64,000 bases of DNA from Mya arenaria (GCF_026914265.1 NC_069138.1:29079262-29143261), one strand, 5' to 3'; positions 1 to 13,283 are shown, counted from the first letter of the stretch. Notes: a model not told the origin generated them from the letters alone. Program-made: numbers and translations.

Positions 1-509
1 CAAAGTTGGTGCCGAGATAAGTACGAAACCCGAATTCTGGCAGTTTCTGGTACTCACTAGAGTGGAAATACTTGCAAAGGTGATGCCGATATGAGTACAA
101 AAACCGAATTCCGGCAGTTTCTGGTACTCATTGGAATGAAAAGACTCGCAAAGTTGGTGCCGAGATGAGTACGAAACTCTCACAGTTCGTTCCGAGATGA
201 GTACGAAACCCGAATTCCAGCAATTTCTGGTACGCACTAGAATGAAAAGACTCGCAAAGTTGGTGCCGAGATGAGTACGAAACTCTCACAATTCGTTCCG
301 AGATAAGTACGAAACCCGAATTCCAGCAATTTCTGGTACGCACTAGAATGAAAAGACTCGCAAAGTTGGTGCCGAGATGAGTACGAAACTCTCACAATTC
401 GTTCCGAGATAAGTACGAAACCCGAATTCCAGCAATTTCTGGTACGCACTAGAATGAAAAGACTCGCAAAGTTGGTGCCGAGATGAGTACGAAACCCGAA
501 TTCCGGCAC
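1..509. repeat. Tandem repeat, 106-bp unit
   Basis: The landmark GTTGGTGCCGAGAT recurs at 153, 259, 365 and 471, giving an exact 106-bp period, with shorter-spaced copies at 5 and about 80. The array is cut by the window edge. Each unit holds two related sub-blocks ending in GAGTACGAAAC. Minus-strand open frames through it only reflect the repeat, and because 106 is not a multiple of three the same peptide appears in different frames. Degenerate pieces continue to about 1110. Confidence 0.95.
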
Positions 510-3500
510 GTTCTTGTATTTATTAGGGTGAATTAGGCGGAGAACAAGCTAGCAGTTGTCATTCAGGGCACGTACATCCACCTAGGAAGACTCGCTAACC
601 CTTTTGAAGTACTTTTCATACTTGGACGTGGAATGCATGAACAGGACTTTAGTCTCAGTCTTGTACTCACTAGAGTCAGGTCGGCGGAGAATAACATACC
701 AGGTGTCATAGAAAAATCGTACACCAGCATGGAAAAACTCTTTAACCCGTTTGAGCCACTTCAAACATGGCCAATAATTTTACAAAACCCGAACACTGGC
801 TACATCGGGTATTAATTTCAGTGAAGTAAGCTGTGTCTTAGAGAACACGTACACCTCCAACCATATATATCAAGGTTTATTTCCACATCCAATAAGCCAT
901 GCGGCGTATATCCAACTATGTATTTGCAAACATAGTCACTGGTCGAAAACGAAAGAGTGTCTAGGACTTTTAACATGATGACATTCAAATGAATATACAA
1001 ATAATTATACAGTCACCACGCAAAGAAATATTCTTTATTCAAATTATACTCGTGCATAGTTGGACGTATACAAGACCCGAATTCAGGCTGTTGTGTCTGG
1101 TACTTTCTATTTAGATATATATACGTGAAGTACCACCTCTCAAATATCATAGAGGAAACGCCAGCCTTACATTATAGGTCACTTCCTCTTCCCTCTAGGG
1201 CCAAATCTAGTACTGTTATTTTGTTATCAGGAAACCTTTCTTTGAGAGTAAGATCTAAACAATAAAGATGTTTGAACCCGAAGCCTTTTAGGAGTACCAA
1301 TCAATACAATTAAGTTATAAAGTGTAACGCACTATAGTGAATAAAGATATGTGCATAATTATAAATGCAACATCTGCTTAAAAATAGTAAAATATAACTT
1401 TAAATCAATTATTTCTTTGACTCCTCTCATGTATTAAGAAATATGCAAGTGTACTCGGATGTACCAAACATTACTTGATCACTGAACACAATGGAATCAT
1501 GAGCGCTGCCTTCTGAAATTAACAACATGAATTTGACCATTTTGTCATTTTTAATGGTCGTAGATAAATAATAAATAATGCTTACATTCTTGTTAACGAA
1601 AGAAAACAAATCAAATTATACTCATTAGCATTGTCACCTAATTTGATAAGGATTGGACAAGAAATGCTTGAATATGAGACAAGAGTTAAAGTTCATTTGA
1701 TCAAATTTTGCAAATTTAAGGGCCCTAACTCTAGAGTAAATAGTCTGATTAGGAAGTTGATCGAAATTGTTGAATCATTTTGGCCTTAAACATGTGAACC
1801 CTTAGTAGAAAATAATGTGTAAAAATGGACGCAGTGAATGAGGTTAATGTTTAAAATAAAGTGCGATAATTCCATAGTTAATAATATGATTCGACTATTG
1901 GTCAATCTCAGTGTGGTATTTTGACCATTAATATTGTAACACATTTTGGAAACGTTTGGGTAATAAATGTTTAAGTAAGAAAGCGGAAAATATGACTTGG
2001 TACAATTTTGACAAGTCAAGCACCATAACCCTCGAATATATCGTTCGATCTCTCTGTTAATCAAACGCGGTCCTGATATTATGCCAGTTAACATTGTGAT
2101 CAAGTTTGATAAAGATTGGATTGTCAATGCGTGAGAGCGGATGATAACGCGGATGACGACGAAGAAGCTGCCACCGGACAACATGATCTCTATATGTTTG
2201 CCATGCTTCATAAAAAAAACTAATAATGATGTAGTCCGGGATTGGGATCAAGTCAATGACTTTCAATAATTGCCAGACATAGTAATTTAAAATATGTTTC
2301 TTTTAACCATTCTCCCAGCATCACATTATTTGTAAATGTTGTTCATAAGTTCATGCGTTATTTTGGTCATTAATGACACGCCTTGAGGACTCACTTTGAA
2401 CCCACAAGTCCAAAATGATATTACATCGTGTTTGTGAAACAAGTACTTGCTACTTCAAGAGTATTTTCTGTCGAAAGTCACCAATAGCGAAGAGATACGA
2501 TGGGGCCACTAGAAAGCAGGCATTACTCGCAGGGCTTGTATTGATGACCGTATTTCCGGGCTGATCAAGGTTAGTTGATTCATGAATAAACAAAGGGCAT
2601 ATTGGAGTTTGACCCTCATTCTGATAGACCAAAAACAGAAACACGGGGTTTGATTTGAAACACTAAAGCATTTCAAGTTGGTAATTTAAATAAAACAATA
2701 CCAATTCCAGTTAACTTGTCTAAGTACTTGGTCTCAAAGTGGTGAAGAGGCAGGAGCACCAAGAAGGGATTGGACAGGTGCTCGAGCGGCTCTGGTGTGA
2801 TGAACCTGAACCTAACTTTAAAAGAGACTAGACACCAGATGGTACACTTGCAAGGAAAAAAAGAAAATTGTTAAAAACGTACTTAAAAACAACATCGTTG
2901 TGTACATTGAATCTAACTTAATGATGTATCGCATCGCTAACAACAAAAGATCTTACGCAGTTATTGCGCATTTTTCTAATTCGAAATTTACTAGGGTTGT
3001 CTACCACGTAAATCCCAGGAAGTTAGAAACTATCGTCGGTTTATTTATCTGTACTCATAAACAGATATGATTTAAACTGGGAAACCACATTATTCACTAT
3101 TTTAAACGGGGAAACAAAGATGAGACAACTACATGAGTGTTGCGTTTATTATGTAAGGATGTAAAGGGATGGGTTTTTTTGCCCTCTACTAGCTGCTGGG
3201 GTCTGCACCAAGGATTTATTAAATAAAACAGATAAGCTAAAATGACCTTTTCTGAGTGTATCACAAATGAAAAATATAGCTTAAAATAACACTGCCTGTT
3301 AAATGTAAGGTCGTTGATTACAGGGTGATAACAGAGTAGAGTGTGTTAACAGAAATACGATATACATGTTATGTTATTTAAATAACATTGGTTGGTTTGT
3401 TTTATCTATTTCTTTAAACACAAACTCCAACAATGCACGTAGACAAACAGTCAATAAAACAAATATAATTATCTGGTTATGTAGAATAACAGTGTGTGTT

Positions 3501-4098
3501 TTGTAAATTTTAGTCAAAACCAAATTTTACAAATTACAATTTGAGAAAGCATTGACATTAAGGTAATATCAAAACGGAAGATCAGTCTATGTAGACCAAT
3601 CTGAACGCGTTTGAATAATAATAAAAAGAAATACAATAACATAAAAAGACAAACTAAAGCATATGAAATCTAATCAAAATCGAGTGGTACATAGCTACTT
3701 AAATTTGAACACTTCCTGGTTACACAATGCAAACATCTTTCCTAAAATTACAAGCAAATACCACAAAGCCTCTTATCATTGTTGGTTGGAGTGCATCTGA
3801 AACAATCCCTATAGCAAGTTCTTTTCAACTTAACTTTTTTCCTCAAAACACCTCCAAATGTTTATGCCTTATGTAATAAAATATTGAACTTTAAGTTTTG
3901 AACGGACTAGTTTTTCATCAGACATCCCCTTAAGGCATCCGACCCAAACATACGCTTGTTCTCTGAAAGCCTAAATTAACCTGGTCAATGATACCTTAAT
4001 AGTATGGTGTCAGCAGGTATCTAAAATTCACATATATGTGAGTCGAATACCTTTAGCTCCAGAAAAAGGTCATTTTGACCGTGGGTTTAAACTGTGGG
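510..4098. other. No gene seen; decayed repeat remnants
   Basis: Decayed relatives of the 106-bp repeat persist to about 1110. A motif at about 2820-2840 (AGACTAGACACCAGATGG) resembles the ends of the element at 18047-18491. The longest open frame, about 140 codons on the minus strand at 1786-2211, has no recognisable domain and AT-rich composition like its surroundings, so I do not call it. Confidence 0.5.
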
Positions 4099-4104
4099 TT
4101 TATT
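4099..4104 (-). promoter_or_regulatory. Candidate poly(A) signal of fucosyltransferase copy 1
   Basis: AATAAA on the minus strand about 170 bases downstream of the copy 1 stop codon. It is the first canonical hexamer I see there. Such hexamers are common by chance in AT-rich DNA. Confidence 0.4.
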
Positions 4105-4275
4105 TTCAAAGGCATTTGCAACTTACTATAGTACAATAAATCATCAGGAACAGAACAATACTCAAATTACAAAAGAAAATAACAAAAATATTCAATGTTA
4201 ATGTTTCATAACAGAATATCGTTATGTCCGTATAATTGTATACTCTTTCACATGAAGATTTTAAAAGTAATGACA

Positions 4276-4694
4276 TTACATACTAATCCAGTTGTCTGGA
4301 AAATAGTCCGTTTTGTTCAAATCTCTATCAAGGGAAGAACCTTTGGTTGGCCACGCGGAGAAATACACTGTTATTCCACCGGAGAGCCAAGCGCCCCACC
4401 AACCAAATGACCCGATTGTAACAATCACGTGATCACAACACACCATAAGTGCAAAGTCCAAGACATCGGTTTGAAATGGGGAGAAGAACACGTCTGGTCC
4501 TGATGTATTGTTTTTGCACCATTTCATGTCGTCACTAATTATCACAAAGTTGACCCTTCTGTTGTTAAACCGATTTCTGAAGTAGTCCATTGACCTTTTG
4601 AGATACGCCGGATCCGAGGGGGTATTCCCACGTTTTATTGTCACCTTCTGAAGCATGTCTCCTCTTCTAACATGTACGCAAACGTTCACAGCAT
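4276..4694 (-). CDS. Alpha-1,2-fucosyltransferase-like copy 1, exon 2 (C-terminal catalytic half)
   Basis: C-terminal exon of a GT11 galactoside 2-alpha-L-fucosyltransferase-like enzyme, a family that transfers fucose from GDP-fucose to galactose on glycans in the Golgi lumen. The acceptor reads TTCATTACAG before ATGCTGTGAAC, so the exon enters in phase 1 and is 419 nt including the stop. It carries the GDP-fucose-binding motif VCVHVRRGDM near its start, the segment VNFVIISDDMKWC, and the late motif DFALMVCCDHVIVTIG followed by SFGWWGAWLSGG, matching the DFALL..C.H.I.TIGTFG..AAYLAGG block of vertebrate FUT1/2. It ends DYFPDNWISM. It pairs with exon 1 at 10908-11616 across a 6.2 kb intron, giving about 375 residues. 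No frame damage is seen. The acceptor sugar and linkage cannot be read from sequence. Confidence 0.9.
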
Positions 4695-6140
4695 CTGTAA
4701 TGAACACCGAGAAGGTTATTAGGATTTTTTGAAACCATGGTATGACATAGAGAATACTAGGTTAGTGCCGGCAAAACGGAGGAATGTATCGGGTGAGCCG
4801 AGGGCAACAGCTTATCTACAAACAATCATGTATACTATGTAGAATAAAACAGGACGGCTGTTTCTTCAAACGGTTAGAATACTGAAATGATTTATCTTAT
4901 ATTGCGGAATTAAAGCTATAATACATAAAGTAGGTCATGTTCTTTTATTGAAAATATTGCGTGCATATAATTGACAATAGATAAACTTCACATGATCAAC
5001 AAACCTAATAAAACAAAATTTACACGGCACCTTGTAATTGGATTGAGTTGTATGCAAGTGAAAAGAAAAAGACGAATTTTGATGCAATACATTAAAGACA
5101 CGCCTGAATAGATTTAATTGTGAATATATATATTTATCAAAATTTGAATTAGGGTTAACATGCATATCGGAAATTTCCTGTTGAATGACCGGAGGGTGGA
5201 CGATCGTCAATATTCGCCAAGAGGGGATCCTGAATTTCAATATTCTACATTCCATCTCAGTCTCGCTCTGAGATTGACCTTTAAATATAACTTTGGAAAA
5301 ACAAAACCAAAAAGTTGAAATGTTTGTGCAACTATGAAATATTAGTGTCTACATTTAAGATATAAGCCTTAATAAGACAACTAGGGAAACATCGGGTAAC
5401 ATCGACATATATCGCCACTCGCCGTAATAGATCGCGACAAACATCGGACGTATTCGGCCTGTACCGGATGTTGCTTCTTTTTAGAAACAGAAGGTATTTC
5501 CCCGCTATTCATAGGCCAATAATGAAATTTCTACATCGTAAAATTTGGAAACTCGGTGATGTTTTTCTTGTGAATATACGTTTAAAATAAATAAACACTA
5601 AAAGTCCACGTTGACAGTTGATTACGATACATCTAACAATTTGAGTCATTTCAGTAAAACATGGATTATAAGTGAATTATACGCGTAAGAGAAGGTTTTC
5701 TGTCGAAAAATCAAAATGTCAACAATCATCATGATCATGGGACTGGAATATTCAGATATTCGTGTCCAAGCGTTATGAATGTAAGTAGACATTGAGCAGT
5801 TTTTACGTTTATGTGTTCAAAAACGTTAGTGTTTTAATTTATTTTTAGAATTCTTAAGTCATTTTTATTAGCTAAATGTTTAGACAGCATGTTCATATTT
5901 TTACATGTACTTTAATATTTACATGTTTAAAATTTTACATGTACTTATGTACATTATTTATGTTTATGAGTATCTCATCTTTAATTTGATTATTTTATGT
6001 TAGAAAAATATTAGACTTAAAATTTTGTTTAGTATCATTTTAAGCGTTTTTGTACGTGACTAATTTCTAAGATACCAAGATACATGTACATACCCGTTAT
6101 TTGTTTACATAATGCATATTTTTAAAGTTAACCAGTGGGA

Positions 6141-6250
6141 AAAAGTTGTGCGTGGTTTGGGGCTCGAACCCATAACTGCTTGGACACTAGCAAAACTCAT
6201 TTTGCTTGGTGTAGGTCTCGCCAAAACTCCAGACTGTCTGGAATCCTAAT
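6141..6250 (-). repeat. tRNA-like (SINE-type) sequence in left arm
   Basis: Read on the minus strand it ends with GGGTTCGAGCCCC, a perfect RNA polymerase III B box (GGTTCGANNCC). The upstream part does not fold into a clear tRNA cloverleaf by eye, so it is a tRNA-derived repeat or tRNA pseudogene. The counterpart lies in the right arm at 14030-14140. Confidence 0.5.
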
Positions 6251-6597
6251 CAACCATATGCACAACAGTTACATATTCGTGCCTACCACCCATTACCCTT
6301 GGCTTAAACAGATATTAGTGCAGAATGTATAATACTTGTGCATTCGGATTTTACGGTGGTAGTTTCTGCTGGTTGATGATCAGAAGTCTAATTTATTTCA
6401 GGCAGGAAAATGACTGAATATTACAAAGTCAACAACACTGGGTCATAAAGAACATTAAATGTTGGATCCTTTAAAGCCGATTTGACAGCAATGTCTATGC
6501 ACAAGGCAGTCGCTTCTGATAAAGATGATGTGAGTATTTTATATAAACCATATTTGATTTGTTTTTTGTTGTTTTTTTAACACACTATATTGAATAA

Positions 6598-6644
6598 TAA
6601 AGTGGTGTTGGTGGTGTTGGTGGTGATGGTGGTGATGGTGGTGG

Positions 6645-6693
<49 letters not shown>
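6598..6693. repeat. (GTG)n/(ATG)n microsatellite
   Basis: GTGGTGTTG-type triplets run into more than a dozen ATG triplets. The matching position in the right arm (about 13964-14000) has only a short CACCAC-rich stretch, so expansion happened after the arms diverged. The polymethionine frame here is an artefact. Confidence 0.95.
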
Positions 6694-6697
<4 letters not shown>

Positions 6698-6984
6698 ATT
6701 TTACTAGTATATAAGTATCAGCTTGCTTTTCAAAACAATGTCGAGAAATATTTAACTGCTTATATTTTATTTTGTATATGTATGCCAGTATATTTATATA
6801 TAATAATTGGTTTGAAAGGCTTCAAAGTACAACCATTTCCTTTACAGCTCTTAACATTCTGATCGGTAACTGAAGGGGCATGAAAACCAAATCAGCATTG
6901 ACTCAGCATTGAGAAGTTATCATCTGTGCACACTCTACAAGTACAAACGCATGGGAACAGACAGAATTTCAAATGTTGAAGAGT

Positions 6985-7190
6985 GAAGAATTATTGTGAA
7001 AAAATCTAAATGTTAGAATAGCAATGACAACATAAAACAGATGGTCAAACACATAGAGATCAAATTACCCACAGAGATTGTTTACAAGTGAAGAATTATT
7101 GTGAAAAAAATCTAAATGTTAGAATAGCAATGACAACATAAAACAGATGGTCAAACACATAGAGATCAAATTATCCACAGAGATTGTTTA
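6985..7190. repeat. 103-bp tandem duplication in left arm
   Basis: GTGAAGAATTATTGTG begins at 6985 and again at 7088, and the intervening text is repeated with only one or two differences. The right arm has a single copy, so this is a recent local duplication. Confidence 0.95.
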
Positions 7191-7959
7191 CATGTTATAA
7201 TATTAAAATTAGATTTGTTGAGAACTTTCACTTTGGCATACTTGGAGGTTCATTTCCGCCCGCTTAGTGTTCTTGTTTCTTCACATATTGTAGTTTAAAA
7301 GTACACTCATTTTTTAAACTCTGTATTCTGAGTTAATATTATAAGTAAAATGCAATTCTTTGAAAGAGTATATTTTATTAATAAGTCCAATTAAGCTTAA
7401 GAATTTTTTACAAGAAAATGATTGTTTTTAAGCATTTAATTAGCTAAACAAATGTATGGTTACATGACATTACGTATATTTTCTTCAAAACTGGACGGTA
7501 AACTATCATTAATTATCTCTTAAATTGTTCCATAGACATCATAGATAATATTTAAAATGATTTTACCAGCTTGCCTTATATTTAACTATTTTTTTTATAA
7601 TTTTATGAAACTGCTATACATGTTCAAACATCGAAACACTGCTCTGTTCCGAAGAGGCACAAGATGAATCAAAATGAAAAATAACTTTTTTAATTCAAAA
7701 TCTTCAAAATTTGGATAAAAGTCCAATAGTATACCCTGATTATAACTTTGTTGATGGTTAAAGCTTTTATAAAAGTGTGTAATACATGGCTAATACCTTA
7801 AGCACAATAAAAACAGAAAAAAATGAAGTTGATAACCGTAATGAGAATTATAAATAACAAATGACAATAATGATGTAAATTGCTAGAATATAGTTTCTTG
7901 TTCTTATACAATGTACTTTCTTTTATTGGGAATCAGCATTCTATGACGGTTAATTGAAT

Positions 7960-8405
7960 TCCGTCCAGTATTTTTCAAGTTATGCTTCAGACAAAACTAA
8001 AACAATGTGCAATTACTCTGTTATTGGCTGAAATATAGTTATAGTTATTGAGCAATGCACCGACTCTGTATAAAGTTAAATTAAATACCATCCAGTTACT
8101 TTCAAGTTATGCTCCAGATTTGAAAAAAGAAGGGTAACAAATCCATGATTGTCATGAATATAGTTATGGTTCGTGTACAGTGTACATACTTTGCACTTTA
8201 CAATTGTATGAAGTTTACTTCAATTCCATCAATTGTTATTATGTTATGCTCCGGACATGTAAAAATAACAAGGAAAATAACTCTGTATTTTTAATGGAGC
8301 TATTGTTCTCGAACAGTGCTCTTCATCCCATTATGTTCTCTGTTTTAAGTAGTTTAATTAAATAACATTCAGTGGGTTTCAAGTTATGCTCCGGACAAGG
8401 AAAAT
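7960..8405. repeat. Degenerate tandem repeat with CAAGTTATGCTCCGGAC core
   Basis: The core recurs at about 7977, 8103, 8240 and 8380, giving a 126-140 bp period with heavy divergence between units. This core resembles an interspersed repeat I associate with bivalve genomes (recollection, not a search). Confidence 0.75.
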
Positions 8406-10907
8406 TGTGTGTCTTCGTTTGTCGGGTGTATAATAATGTATTACAAATTTTTAAAATTTACCTTGCTGTATATATGTATTTATCATTGGAATTTATAATG
8501 TTAAATACGGTAGTGCGTTTATATTTGATATGGCACTTTGGGTTATAAAGTTTTACATTTTCCTTGTGGAAATTGCTAGTATTTGATAACTTAACACACT
8601 GGGTGTTGTACACATGGCTATTAAAATTATGTTTTTTAATTTAATTGCACAAAGAATATAAAGGTGTTTGTTCTGTCTTAATAACATATATAAATTGGAC
8701 CTGTTACAATAAACAACGTACGATTGCGAAGATTTTTCTTGTTGAGGACTATGAGTGGCAATGATTTGTATTCATACACTCAATGCAAAGAGTGTTTACA
8801 GACATGAGGAAATTATCGATTGCAAGCACATAATGAATTAAAAGCAGCACGTTGGGTTTCAATTTACACAATAAAGTGTATGACAAGGTCATAGAGTACA
8901 GGCCATCGAGTAGCTCCTATCTAAGCCTATTGTGATATTGATTTGATAAAACTACTTCTCCTCACATAATACGTAATTGTCTAATTAATTGTTGATTTAA
9001 ATAATTGATTCCTTCTTTAACAGGTGATGTTGGTATCCGGTCGTTGAGTGCTTGAAAATAATTTATAAGTGTATGTGTTATTTTGGGGATAATTCTTCAT
9101 TGTTTTCAAGTTGATGCGTGCTCTAATTTGGCTTATATAATCTTTTTTAGTAATAATTGATTAATGATGAGACAAGTCTAAGATTATGGCCATTATCATT
9201 TGTTAAAAGCCCACAAAAGACTCGAGTTCCAGTGAACTCTTGTCTCCTTCCAAGGCGGTAATTCAATCATTACAAGGTAAAACAATTTCGATGAGAGTAT
9301 AGTTTGTTTGTGGTGTTTGTATTTGTGTATGTGGTGTCAGTTTGTTTTTGGTGTTTTTATTTGTGTATGTGATGTAAATATATTTGTGTCTATAGTTCAT
9401 TGTCGTTCGTAACTTGGCTTGTGTCCCTAAACAGTTTTTTTTTAATTTTCGACTACTTGGCTTAGCTCTGTTTTTTATTATATTTTTATATAGGTTGAAA
9501 ACGCACAAATCTAGCATTCAACTGTTAAGGGTGGTCAAACTCATTTGAAGAGTAAAATAAAACAAACAAAAGATGACCACTATTCACAGTATTCCAATTA
9601 CCAAAAGCAAGGCATAAATAAAATTACCCTACGCCAATCCAAGGGTGTGTGTGTAAGGTTTAATGATACTAGCACTCGGGCAAGACCCATTCGGCGAATG
9701 CTTCATATAAGGTTATTGGAGCAAAGTGCACAGACAAAATGGAATCCCGGATAAAACTGCCCTATTTCTTTATCTTGCAGAAGTGTATATCAATATCACA
9801 CGAGGCCCACAATTTATAGAAGACGATTAGTATTTTTATTGGTATGATAGGGAATGGAATGTTCGACCCCTGGATTGAAATTCAAGTGTGTTATCACTTT
9901 ACCATTGGCTGCCTTAAAATCAACCAGCTCATTTATACCCTACCACTTCGGTAGTGCTCTGGTTTCAGTTCAGCGAACTGCTTCAAGGTTGATCGCTGAA
10001 TGCCTTATGTGTATTTAATAAGGCTTAGCTATTCAAATGAACAAGTATTTCAGTCGATCATTTATCATTTCAAAGCTTCGTTTACATGCCAGTAAGATGT
10101 TCACAAAACCGTGACCGACACTGTATACGGCTGTAGGCGCGACAAGCGTGAACTTACTTTTTTCTGTATTAAAATAGAAATCAGAAATCATGCTTTACTC
10201 ATTTGACTTTTATTATCAAAAGAAAATAATATGCGTTTGAATTATATACAGATGAAAAAATATTAGCCTGAATACTTTTATTTATAGCTAGGTATTCACA
10301 AATTCAACAGTATAAAAGCGTCTAAATATCGCCGATATTTATATTCATCTGTACCTGAATCATATGCATGTTTTGGTTTTGATGAAAAGAAAAGATAAAC
10401 GCGTATAATTTTCAAGCAGAAGTGAAGTGTTGTTTTCTAAAAAAATCCTGAATATTTATTTTCAAAAGGCAAAAACCTTTAACAAATAAATGCCTATCGT
10501 TTGACTGTGGACTGTTGCTATGATGACAGAAAAATGCCGCTTGTTCAAGCATTTTCTATTTTCGGGTCGTTCTGTTCAAAGAATTATTTCTTACATGATA
10601 CTCAATGTCTATGGAATTTGACCAGATGATGTCGATGATGTAGAAGACAGCCTTAACTTCACAATGTTTCGTTGTTTGGTTTGAAATTATGTATGAAAGT
10701 TTTTTGGACCAAAAACTGACAAAAAACAAGTCCAAAACATGATATACACGAACAACTGGATCAGACAAAAAAATGTTAGCCTACTTTGATATGAAAATTA
10801 TGTGTTTTCAAGTTATTCTCAAGCTTGACTTTAGATATGAAAAACAACAACAAATGAATAAACTTCTTAGTTATTTAGTTTAATGTAGCATAGTGAAAGT
10901 TAGGTAC

Positions 10908-11616
10908 CTGGTGACGATATGTTTCTAAGGAATCCTTTAGCTTTATCCGTATATTCGGCCTTTAGAGTAAACATCTGCCGCACTTCATTTGTCGCATTAG
11001 CAAAATATCTCCAACTCTGGCGAAATCCACCTAACGTCCAATTGCGAGATGTGTCCAACGTTTCAACCACCGTTTGGTACTCATGCCTTTCTTCCTTAAC
11101 CAGAATGGAATTTGTTGCCGGGAACCTATAATATATGTGTGGCAATTCAAACCACTTGAATATTCTATGGTTATTAAACGTCGTCCGAGGTAAAAATCCA
11201 TGTCTCTTGGCCACTCCAATTAAAGCTGCGATTTTAAACAAGAGGTTCCCAGCGCCTCCCTGCGGATCATTTAACGTAAGATATGTATTGCAAGTTCTAT
11301 TCTTACGAGTAATGTTTCGATTTGCATCAATCATATCATGCAATACTCTACTATCTTCTTGTCCACTGTTTTTCCTTATCTGGTGGTTAGCATACTTTGC
11401 CCAGAATATTTCAAAACAATCATCGCCATAGGCATAGGTAGAGTAATTTCTTGGCTTGCTCATTGTGTTATTTCCTTGTTGGTTTATTGTACCATTCAGT
11501 GTAAACATATTTTCTTGAAAAAGGTATATAAAACATATGGTTACCAATATTATTAACATGCAGTATTTTCGCCAATGGTTCTTTTTTCCGCTCGTATCCG
11601 TCACTTCCTGCATCAT
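10908..11616 (-). CDS. Alpha-1,2-fucosyltransferase-like copy 1, exon 1
   Basis: N-terminal exon, 236 codons plus one base, spliced in phase 1 to the exon at 4276-4694. I start at the double ATG at 11616: the frame stays open a little further upstream but only from a GTG, and a stop lies just before that. Residues 1-18 are a basic tail. Residues about 19-33 (CMLIILVTICFIYLF) form a type II signal anchor. A stem with NGT, NNT, NIT and NRT glycosylation sites follows. The lumenal start of the GT11 fold shows DPQGGAGNLLFKIAALIGV, equivalent to the G-x-L-G-N loop of the family, then LPRTTF, and GGFRQSWRYF, equivalent to the GY.QS..YF segment. It ends NISSPG at donor CCAG/GTACCT. Copies 3 and 4 share this architecture. 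Confidence 0.9.
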
Positions 11617-12349
11617 TTTCAGTCTTCTCACATGTACTGATAAGTTGTTCCTATCACTATTTCTTGTCGATACGGCCACCTATGGTTATCGTCCCCTGAA
11701 GTTAATACAGCGATGCTCGTCTGAAATATATACAATAGTCTAAAAATTATTTTGAAGATGTATTTGAAGGAAGGTTTCATTTTAAACTAAATACAATTTA
11801 CAAATACTCGTTTTTAAAAAATAGCGGTTGATGGTAAAAATAATTTACATATGTCTTAAAACATTGCTTGTGGCTTGTTTATTTGTATTGTTTATATTGT
11901 GCAGGTTCTTGTGTGGCTTAAAGAAGTCGCACTGTCCATCGTATAGATATGAATGTTACATTCTGCTAAAACTGCCGTTGTGGCTATTTGCGTAAAAAAG
12001 TCTGAGGATAGAGGCCATGACCAGGTCATGGTCACTATTTCTACCAAATTTTAAGACTATAAGACTACCTCTTCTGGAAATGAATTTTTGAAAGTAAGAC
12101 AACCTTGATGTTTGGCACACTGATCGCAAAATATGTAGCAGGGGCGGGTCCAGGAGTTGACGTTAGAGAAGTTGTAAGTGTTTAACTTTCGGCCCTCCCC
12201 CCGAACCGAAATTTCTTAGGTTTAAAGAGTTGGCAAAAGGATTTTGGGGTTCTCCCCTAAGAAAATTCTTACAATTGCTAGTCTTAAATGGTGCATTTTT
12301 AACTATTGTATTACGTTTTATCTTTTATATTGTAATAAAATGTAAATTT
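11617..12349. other. Upstream of copy 1; no gene seen
   Basis: Two possible minus-strand splice acceptors (TATATTTCAG near 11718 and TTAACTTCAG near 11700) would fit a 5' UTR intron like those inferred for copies 3 and 4. No core promoter could be assigned. The rest is AT-rich with no recognisable coding. Confidence 0.35.
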
Positions 12350-12610
12350 GGACTCAATATTTATGTGACAAACTACAGAAACTAGCTCAGTAGCCAAAAG
12401 TTTAAACATTAACCCCGTTTAATGGCACAAAGTAAACGCCAAATACATAGAACACAAAAACAAAAAGTCACAAACAAGAAACGTGGAACAACAGCACAAA
12501 ACTCGACAAACAACGCAGTGCATATTTACTATAAACAAAAAAACTAGGTATGTTTATCAAGGAGCGTAAGGTAACGCCTTGGAACGGTCAGAAAAATGTA
12601 AATACTGGCA
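12350..12610. repeat. Interspersed repeat, ACGGTCAG family, copy 1
   Basis: Shares ordered blocks with 15360-15560 and, inverted, with 52245-52530: CAAACAAGAAACRTGGAACRACAG, GCACAGTGCATA, GGTATGTTTAYCAAGG and GCCTTGGAACGGTCAG. The copy at 15360 lies just beyond the 3' side of a Penelope-like RT fragment, so the family may be the non-coding tail of that element. Confidence 0.7.
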
Positions 12611-13204
12611 TCTAAAGCGCATTGTTTATATGGAGTGCAAATCACCTTTTAAGTTAAACCTGCCGGTTATTCATTTCCCCTTCCCCTCTTTAAGTCAAAC
12701 ACGTTTATAACGTATTATGTTTGCAACAATGTTTTAAGGTATTAGCCACGTAATACACACTTTTATAAAGCTTTAACCACCAACATAGTTATAATCATGG
12801 TACACTATGGAACTTTTATCCAATTACATATTTTTTTAACGTGAATTAAAAAGTTATTTGTGGCTACAAAAAAGCGATAAGTAGCTATTTTGTCTATATT
12901 TGAAAAAGTATCACAGTATCAGAGATTAAAAAATAAGCACAGCTTCTGGTCAAGTAAACTTCAATTAACCGAAAACTTAAGTTCAAATGAAAATTGTATT
13001 GGAAAAAAATGAAAAAAAATCCTTTTGATTGGTCTTTTCGGAACAGAGTAGTTTTTCGATTTTTGAAAATATATAACAGTTTTATTAAATTCACCAAATA
13101 GTTAAAATTTAAGGCCAGCTGGTCAAATCATTTTTAATATTTTCTATGATGTCTATTGAACAATTAATAAGACAATTTATGATAGTTAACCGTCCAATTT
13201 TAAC

Positions 13205-13206
<2 letters not shown>

Positions 13207-13280
<74 letters not shown>
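13207..13280. repeat. (AT)n microsatellite
   Basis: About 37 uninterrupted AT units. Absent at the equivalent point of the left arm (near 7475). The Tyr-Ile repeat frame across it is an artefact. Confidence 0.98.

Positions 13281-13283
<3 letters not shown>

Larger units (their letters stand above)
5510..7800. repeat. Left arm of a large inverted repeat
   Basis: This stretch matches, in reverse complement, 12730-14690. Anchors include the CTACATCGTAAAATTTGGAA region at about 5532 against about 14650, TTGATTACGATACATCTAAC near 5617 against 14560, the tRNA-like B box, the CATTTCCGCCCGCT block near 7251 against 13488, and GTATGGTTACATGACATTA near 7452 against 13286. Similarity is interrupted by independently grown microsatellites and small indels, so the arms are old. 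No terminal motif or target duplication is evident. Confidence 0.85.
4695..10907 (-). other. Intron of fucosyltransferase copy 1
   Basis: The donor is GTACCT after CCAG and the acceptor is TTACAG, phase 1. At 6213 bp it is much longer than the 965-bp intron of copy 4. It contains the left arm of a large inverted repeat (5510-7800), a tRNA-like sequence, a GTG/ATG microsatellite and a degenerate tandem repeat (7960-8405). In 8406-10900 I see no coding exon. Confidence 0.8.

Noticed and set aside
128-509. Minus-strand open frames with repeated RVSYSSRHQLCESF-type peptide
   Set aside because: They come from the 106-bp tandem repeat, whose period is not a multiple of three; there is no domain and no start or splice context.
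1786-2266. Minus-strand frame of about 140 codons and an overlapping one
   Set aside because: No recognisable motif, two frames overlap in the same region, and composition matches the surrounding AT-rich DNA.
6141-6250. Functional tRNA gene
   Set aside because: The B box is perfect, but no acceptor or anticodon stem can be drawn by eye. A tRNAscan run would decide.
6590-6862. Polymethionine frame
   Set aside because: Translation of ATG/GTG microsatellite triplets.
11617-11679. N-terminal extension of copy 1 upstream of 11616
   Set aside because: The frame is open there only from a GTG with a stop just before it, and no aligned extension exists in copies 3 or 4.
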